Below, piece by piece: positions 59,101-64,000 of a stretch of 64,000 bases of DNA. Where the stretch lies: the NCBI RefSeq assembly GCF_021347895.1, contig NC_067113.1, forward strand, positions 40,339,474 through 40,403,473, in the 5' to 3' direction. A program made the translations under genes and the position numbers. How positions within the stretch are numbered: position 1 is the stretch's first letter; every line of letters starts with the position of its first letter. The notes under the pieces are model-generated. The model searched no databases and had not been told where the DNA came from. It saw only the letters and a list, made by a program, of their open reading frames with translations. Origin of the DNA: Acanthochromis polyacanthus (taxonomy: Eukaryota > Chordata > Actinopteri > Pomacentridae).

Positions 59101-59948
59101 ATTTTTCATTTTTATTTTATTTATTTTTAATTTCTTTTAATTTTATTTTTTTAATTTTTTAATTTTAATTTTATCTGTACTTGCACCAAGAGAACCAGAG
59201 AAAATTCCTTGTACGTGTAAAAACCTACTTGGCAATAAAACCGATTCTGATTCTGATGTTACACTCTAAAACAAGCCATTACAGTCAAAGTTGTAAATGT
59301 TAATAAGCTCTTAACAAATCATTTTGCCGCAGATATTCTATACTGACACATTCCTAACATCTATTAAGTGTTCTGCTTGACAAAAACACACTGTAAATTC
59401 ACCAAACTAAACTTTTTATAACCCTTTATAAAGAATGACTGATTAAGAAACAGCATCAAAATCTCCGATTAATCTCTCGTCCTGTTCTTTCTGTCTGACT
59501 TTCTGGTGTGACCACAGGTTTAAATCTCTCTGTCTGAGTGTCATCATCGTGTATTTTCCATATTAGGAGCGACTTGCAGCCCGTCAGCCTCCTCTGCTCA
59601 CTTCCTCTTCCTGTTGCCACACTTCGCCCACTGTGACCTGCATTTCCCTGCAGCCTCTAAACACCCCGAAGTTCCTCTCTTCATCTTTCTTCTCACCTGA
59701 TGTGCTCTTTACGTCCCGAGCCCTCGATGGTTTTGGCCCCCCACCTCTGCTCCTGCTCCGACACGTCATTCTGAAGAACAGAAAAAGCAGACAGAGGTTA
59801 ATTAAAGAACACCTCCCCTGCCCTTTTCCTCGCATTAATGCACAATCCAGGAAGTGTACGGCACCTCAAAGTCGGGGTCTGTCTCCCAGTCGTCCCCCTC
59901 TGCTGCCACCTTCATGCTCACATTGTGGCCCACCACTGACTTCCACAT
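50200..59948 (-). CDS. cttn: Cortactin
   Basis: Cortactin binds and activates Arp2/3, binds F-actin through tandem repeats and recruits partners through its SH3, at the cell cortex and lamellipodia. Fifteen coding exons join in phase: 59948-59865, 59770-59697, 58342-58219, 58092-57982, 57310-57256, 57049-56939, 56866-56756, 55088-54978, 54901-54846, 54628-54559, 54415-54267, 54188-54033, 51894-51726, 50658-50590, 50333-50200; 527 residues. The acidic Arp2/3 motif [10 protein letters not shown] is at 18-27. Five full 37-residue repeats plus a half (GFGGKYGV..D+VDK..GYDYK...KHQSQKD type) span about 76-285; human has 6.5. A helical [11 protein letters not shown] region (about 310-350) and a Pro/Glu-rich part with [17 protein letters not shown] phosphotyrosine-like sites follow. 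The SH3 ([34 protein letters not shown]) is at 475-527. ATG abuts its acceptor. Confidence 0.97.
51002..51555. mobile_element. TTAA-bounded MITE with AGGCATTA termini
   Basis: Begins TTAAAGGCATTAGAGGAG (51002) and ends CTCCATAATGCCTTTAA (51555), so the ends are inverted repeats and TTAA could be the target duplication. There is no transposase frame. It lies in a cttn intron and contains a perfect 40-bp palindrome at 51331-51370. Confidence 0.6.
51331..51370. repeat. Perfect 40-bp palindrome with CCAAT, TGACGT and TATA motifs
   Basis: Each 20-base arm starts CCAATGACGTATATATAGAG and is followed at once by its exact reverse complement, with no loop. The same 11-base word GAGCAAACCAA occurs as a direct repeat at 51324-51334 and 51370-51380, overlapping the palindrome edges. 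Confidence 0.95.
52190..52815 (+). mobile_element. TTAA-type palindromic MITE, copy 9, with internal duplication
   Basis: TTAA at 52190-52193, left end CCCTCCTGTTGTTTTC, right end GACGACACGAGGGTTA. The left part (TTGTCT..AAAAATTCAGC..CCTTCAGG..AATTCCTTAAAAG) occurs twice, from about 52230 and from about 52405. The right palindrome arm is deleted. It lies in a cttn intron. Confidence 0.75.
52816..54032. other. cttn intron remainder
   Basis: No extra exon in phase with the flanking cttn exons was recognised. The plus-strand frame at 53326-53619 includes [20 protein letters not shown], which has the flavour of a Tc1-type transposase tail ([14 protein letters not shown]), and lies in DNA reading GTTCATCCTACAGCAAGATA; this may be a Tc1 fragment, not proven. 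Confidence 0.35.
55089..56755. other. cttn intron between repeat exons
   Basis: About 1.7 kb, longer than its neighbours. Contains AT-rich sequence and a GTACCGCCGGCGGTAC inverted repeat at about 56528-56543. No additional 37-residue repeat exon was found here. Confidence 0.5.
57414..57893 (-). mobile_element. TTAA-type palindromic MITE, copy 10, in a cttn intron
   Basis: TTAA at 57414-57417 and 57890-57893; ends CCCTCGTGTCGTCCTGCGGG and GACAACAGGAGGG. The left arm of the central inverted repeat is partly deleted. Minus orientation, same as cttn. Confidence 0.8.
58343..59696. other. cttn intron 2, with a LINE/SINE tail
   Basis: Mostly AT-rich intron DNA. At 59050-59180 there is a long T-rich tract of TTTTA/TTTA units, followed by the retroposon tail listed separately. 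No exon recognised. Confidence 0.5.
59171..59258 (+). mobile_element. Retroposon 3' tail ending in (ATTCTG)n
   Basis: AAATTCCTTGTACGTGTAAA, then TACTTGGCAATAAAACC and GATTCTGATTCTGATG. The family ending TTCCTTGTATGTGTAAACATACTTGGC-AATAAA-(GATTCT)n is common in fish LINE/SINE elements. The body is not recognisable. Confidence 0.6.
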
Positions 59949-60581
59949 CTGGGGACATAAAAATACAGTAAGCAGCTAGAACCAAGACAATAATCAGTCA
60001 ATGTGCAGTAAAGTGCTGCTATTGTAGTGCATTTGATGACTGAAATAAACTCATGTTCAACCACAAGCTCTGACCACTGTGTGCTGAAGTCTCAAAAAGG
60101 AAGTTCTTTTTAACATGAAGCTTCATTTCCTCATAGAGAAACACTTCAGGGCCTCTAAAATACGACACTGAAACACCTAAAAAGCACCATTAGTTAAGGG
60201 AATTAAGCACTAATCACCTTCTAATCCTCCTCAATGAACTGAAAATGGTTATTTCTTGAAAGAAAAATAGAATCCTTTGACAGCTGTTGTCCATTTAATC
60301 AGATTTCTGTAGTCACTAGTGCTGAAGGTTTGCTACTACAACAACGGTAATAATGCAAATACTGGACATAAAGCTTCTTAACGCTGAATCTCCATCACTT
60401 TTTAAGTCATCCACATGTAAAATTATTGAGTGACACTTGCATTAACGGTTCACTGCTGAGCACCATTTAAAACTGCGTCTGACTGGATCTACTTCCTTAA
60501 TTAAACAGAAGCAATACTGAAGTAAAAAAACACCCGCAGGTCTGTTAAAAGCTAGTTTGGAAGCAAAAAAATCAACTTTAC

Positions 60582-60760
60582 CTTTCAGTAGCTGTGCAGT
60601 AAATCCGTGTAAATGTGGGTTTCTCCACCACAAACTCCTGCTGAAGCTGCGAACAAGCCGGGACAGTTTGATGGGCGACGAGTGAACGCGCATCCCGCAC
60701 ACGTGAACGCGCGTCGATGTAAATAAAAGCGCAATCGATGATGTCATCAGCAACTCCCGA
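60582..60760 (-). promoter_or_regulatory. cttn: Probable cttn first (non-coding) exon and promoter
   Basis: On the minus strand a donor GTAAAG follows ACTGAAAG ending at 60582, which suits a 5' UTR exon joined to the acceptor that abuts the cttn ATG. The DNA just upstream (60640-60760) is CpG-rich with CACGTG-like and TGACGATG-like words. The start site itself is not defined. Confidence 0.5.
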
Positions 60761-60949
60761 AATGGTCCGATGTTTTTACACGTAATATTATGTACATTTA
60801 AATGCTATTTATAAAAAAAAAAAATAAAAAAAAAGAAGTCTCGACATGTTTCATTCAGGGACCCTCAGAAAATCCAATATTGACGACTTCATAAAGTAGT
60901 GATAAATGTTAGGGATACACAGCATGCTCCAAATGTTATAATCAAAAAA

Positions 60950-60951
60950 AT

Positions 60952-61000
<49 letters not shown>

Positions 61001-61113
61001 GTTATTTTTACTTTTATGTGTATATATATATTTTTAGTTTTTTCTTCTACATTTAGGTTCAGCTAGATATTTTACTTTAGTTTTTTGCTCATTTTTTTTT
61101 CTATATTTGTGTG

Positions 61114-61149
<36 letters not shown>

Positions 61150-61253
61150 CGTGCATGTGTACATAAATACTTTTACATACATTTATATATCTTCTTTTAG
61201 TTTTATTAGTTTTGTTTATTTATTTTTGCTCATTTCGGGTCTTGCAGGGTTAA
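60950..61253 (-). mobile_element. AT-rich element ending GCAGGGTTAA, with (TA)n
   Basis: Contains (TA)n at about 60957-60996, TATATATA tracts and GTGTGTGTG near 61135. The right end TTTCGGGTCTTGCAGGGTTAA mirrors the left end TTAACCCTGTAAAACCC at 33416, so the two may be members of one AT-rich family in opposite orientation. Confidence 0.45.
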
Positions 61254-62719
61254 AGTGACCATTATGAACTATTTTAACGATGTCTATGAGCACAACCAGG
61301 ATGCAAAAAGGCTGTGATTTAGCCAGTTGTGTAGCACTTAGAACACTTGGGGGCAGACTCACACTGCTCTAGCTGAAACACAACTAGGACACTTTACAAG
61401 CAGTCAGACTGAGAGAACGCAAGGCTTAAACAATTAAATCAGCCTCATAAATGTACTTTTTTTTGTACATTTTGAGCTATTTTTGTTGATTTGCAAGCAT
61501 TTTTCTGCAAATAACAAGGTTCAAATGTGTCAGTTTAAGATATTTAAGAGACTTTATATGATAAAGCAGATTTCCAAATCTAAAATTCAAACATCCTACA
61601 TGAATGTTTTTCTTTTTTACTTTTAACCCAGTGAATCATGCCCTATTTTAACCCACTGATATCGGTACGGACATTATTCTGTGCTATAAACTATCAAATC
61701 CAAGAATAAAGTCCCAAGACAAACAGTTTTCACTCACTTTAGTTACACTTGAAAATATCTTTTAATAAAGGCTAGAATATGTTGTGATTTGAGTCAGCAA
61801 TAAGTGTGTTTGTGGAATTCCTCCTCCCATAAATCCTTTCACACCACCGTTTGAGTGTTACAGTAACTCGTCATCTCTCAATTTACTGGAACCTGAGCTT
61901 CATTTTTACTTTCAGAAGAACAACTCTCAGCATCACAAGCACGACAGTGGTCAGGTCGACAGGTTTTCCAAAAATAATGCGCTGATTTTTCTTAGTAATT
62001 TCACAAAAACAAAGGAGATAGTGTGTTAATTCTCTGAATTAGAATTCACCAAGCCCAAGGAAAGTGTAAACAAAAACACCCCCCTACAAACACCATGAGG
62101 AAATAATTAATGCTCGACAAGACTGGTCCCTCACCTAAACCACCAAGGCTTTAATTACATTTTATTATTCTATACAGCCCTTAAAACAGTTATTTACAGT
62201 GTGAGTGGGTGTAAGATGTGAAGAATAAAGAGAGAAGATGACTGCACAACACAGCGATTAAACAGAGAGTAATGTCGATATACGTGTAGGTGGTGGACAA
62301 TTTAACAGTGTCTTATGAACAATAAATTATGCTACATCGCAGTAGTCTGAAACGGGACGGATATCATTAGAAAACACAACAGTCTTCCTCCTCTGGAATG
62401 AATCCACACTGTGGTAACATTGCACCCGAAGGCAACTTCATCTGCCATAGAAACTACAAATTGTGATATTTAAATCTGACGGTGAATTTAACTGGATAAA
62501 CAGGAGGAAAACCCACATCCAGCCGACATACATAATACATGTACATATGTACAAATATCAAGATAAGGGTCCTCGTTTAGAGAAAATGATTTGTATTAGA
62601 AGGAAGTGAAGGAAAGCACGACATTGGAATGTGTATGAACAGAAATTGCACTGTGCTCTGTTTTTGTGCACGAAATGAGCAGCTGAGGAAGAGACTGGAC
62701 GACAGGAGCACGGCCTAAA
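61254..62719. other. Non-coding DNA upstream of cttn
   Basis: No exon recognised on either strand. In human the next gene upstream is PPFIA1 on the same strand as CTTN, so this could be the 3' UTR or downstream flank of such a gene, but nothing here proves it. Confidence 0.35.
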
Positions 62720-63640
62720 CCTCAAGCCATCTTTAAAAAAAAAGCTGTGGGAAACAGGTTTACTAGCCGTCTGGTGGAGAGGTGGTGACTGGAAATCTAA
62801 ATGTGCTTTGTAGCAAGCTCGGCTAAGCTAACTAAGCTAGCTTTTATACACCAGATAGGTTTGAGTGTCCTCAAACTAACACCATCTTTAAAAAAAAAAG
62901 TTGTGAGAAACAGGTTTACTAGCCGTTTGGTGGAGAGCTGCTGACTGGAAATCTAAATGCCCTTGAACGTTGTAGCTAGCAGCCTATTAGCCTCGGCGTA
63001 TTTTATGTGTTAGCTGGTACTGGTAGCTTTCTAGAGTCTCCCCTGCATAAAAAAACCCAACAAATTGGCATTTTCCACTTTGTATTTTAAACTAATCAGA
63101 TGTAAAGTGTTAATTTTTAATATTAAGAGCATTTTGGGGGGTGTTTTTAACCACAAACGCCAAGCATTCCTTAGCCTCTTTGTAGCAAACTAAGCTAACT
63201 AACCTAGCTTTTATACAAAGGACAGATTTTAGTGTCCTCAAAATAATCCCACCTTTAAAAAAAAGTTGTGGGAAACAGATTTAATAGTCGTCCGGTGGAG
63301 AGTTGGTCACTGGAAATCTAAATGTCCTTCAACGTTGCAGTAGCAGCCTGTTAGCTTAGGACAAAAAAGGAACATGGCTACCAGATGTCTGTAACTAAAC
63401 CTGCCCACAGTTAGCTAAAGGTAAACAGACCAACACATTTCATCTAGTTTTATGTATTCTACAAAACCTGCCACATTAAAGTGGAATTTTGCTCTTTTTT
63501 AAGCATCATGAGGATTTGTTGGGGGGTTTTTAGCCACAAAGACCAAGCCTTCCTTAGCCTGTCTTTGTAGCAAGCTAGGCTAACTAAGCTAGCTTTTACA
63601 CAACGAACAGATTCGAGTGTCATCAAACTAATCTCATCCT
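62720..63640. repeat. Diverged tandem repeat, unit about 370-385 bp
   Basis: The phrase ATCTTTAAAAAAAAA followed by GGGAAACAGGTTTACTAGCC and GGTGGAGAG recurs at about 62728, 62882 and 63251. The phrase TTGTAGCAAGCT then GCTAACTAAGCTAGC recurs at about 62808, 63180 and 63565. The spacing of 370-385 bases points to duplicated blocks, with one extra partial copy. No coding function is apparent. Confidence 0.7.
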
Positions 63641-64000
63641 GGGTGGATTAGATTTGATTAATAATCAAACAACAATCTTCCCAAATCCAAAAAAAAAATT
63701 GGATTTTAAAAGACTACACATACAGTCTCTGCCTGAGCGCTAATAAGCATATTTCCCATAAATGTAGAACATTAGCTTTACCTTCGCAATCCCTTTAGGT
63801 TATATCTGAAGCCAAAGGCACAAGAAGAACACTGTCTGCCACAACACCTTGATTATTAATCTACATTTTCCACTAAACATTTTAGTTAGTCCCTTCACTG
63901 TATGGATTGTGAAAGAATATTACACACACTCAAACGGGTAAAATCAAAGTAAACGGCTCCCAATATAAATCTATATACTTTGGCTAAAAGATCATGTAAA
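63641..64000. other. Window end, no feature recognised
   Basis: AT-rich sequence without a recognisable exon or repeat boundary. Confidence 0.4.

Overview
The window is vertebrate nuclear DNA, almost certainly from a ray-finned (percomorph-like) teleost. Genes are split by GT-AG introns, protein matches are to vertebrate families, and intergenic DNA is filled with miniature DNA transposons, LINE tails and microsatellites of the kinds common in fish. There are no prokaryotic features. Gene calls come from exon-by-exon translation with splice phases checked by hand; orthology is from memory of the families, not from a search.

Layout. (1) 3486-4765, minus: first two coding exons of a D-type cyclin, nearest to cyclin D2; the rest is not in the window. 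(2) 4766-36638: about 32 kb without a gene I can support, holding a 135-bp tandem repeat, a zranb2-like retrocopy scrap, a Harbinger-like MITE, mariner-type MITEs, TTAA-flanked palindromic MITEs, an IS630/mariner-type derivative with a decayed transposase tail, and several microsatellites. (3) 36639-42049, minus: usp18, the ISG15-deconjugating protease, nine coding exons, with an interferon-response-like element upstream. (4) 44664-47266, minus: pex26, the peroxisomal membrane anchor for PEX1/PEX6, complete in five exons. (5) 48375-48863, plus: llph, a small basic nucleolar protein, two coding exons, head-to-head with pex26 across a CCAAT-box promoter region. (6) 50200-59948, minus: cttn (cortactin), 15 coding exons, 527 residues, 5.5 actin-binding repeats and a C-terminal SH3. 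(7) 60583-64000: cttn promoter side, an AT-rich element and a diverged tandem repeat; no coding sequence recognised.

The genes do not form an operon-like system. usp18 and pex26 are near neighbours in human as well (22q11), so that pair looks like old synteny; pex26/llph share a divergent promoter; llph and cttn are tail-to-tail.

The most striking non-genic structure is a family of about 0.5-kb elements with TTAA flanks, CCCTC ends and a long central inverted repeat. Ten copies or partial copies are in the window. Five lie in or just downstream of usp18, one beginning 16 bases after its stop codon and one ending about ten bases from a splice donor. A perfect 40-bp palindrome that places CCAAT, TGACGT and TATA-like motifs symmetrically on both strands lies inside another TTAA-bounded element in a cttn intron.
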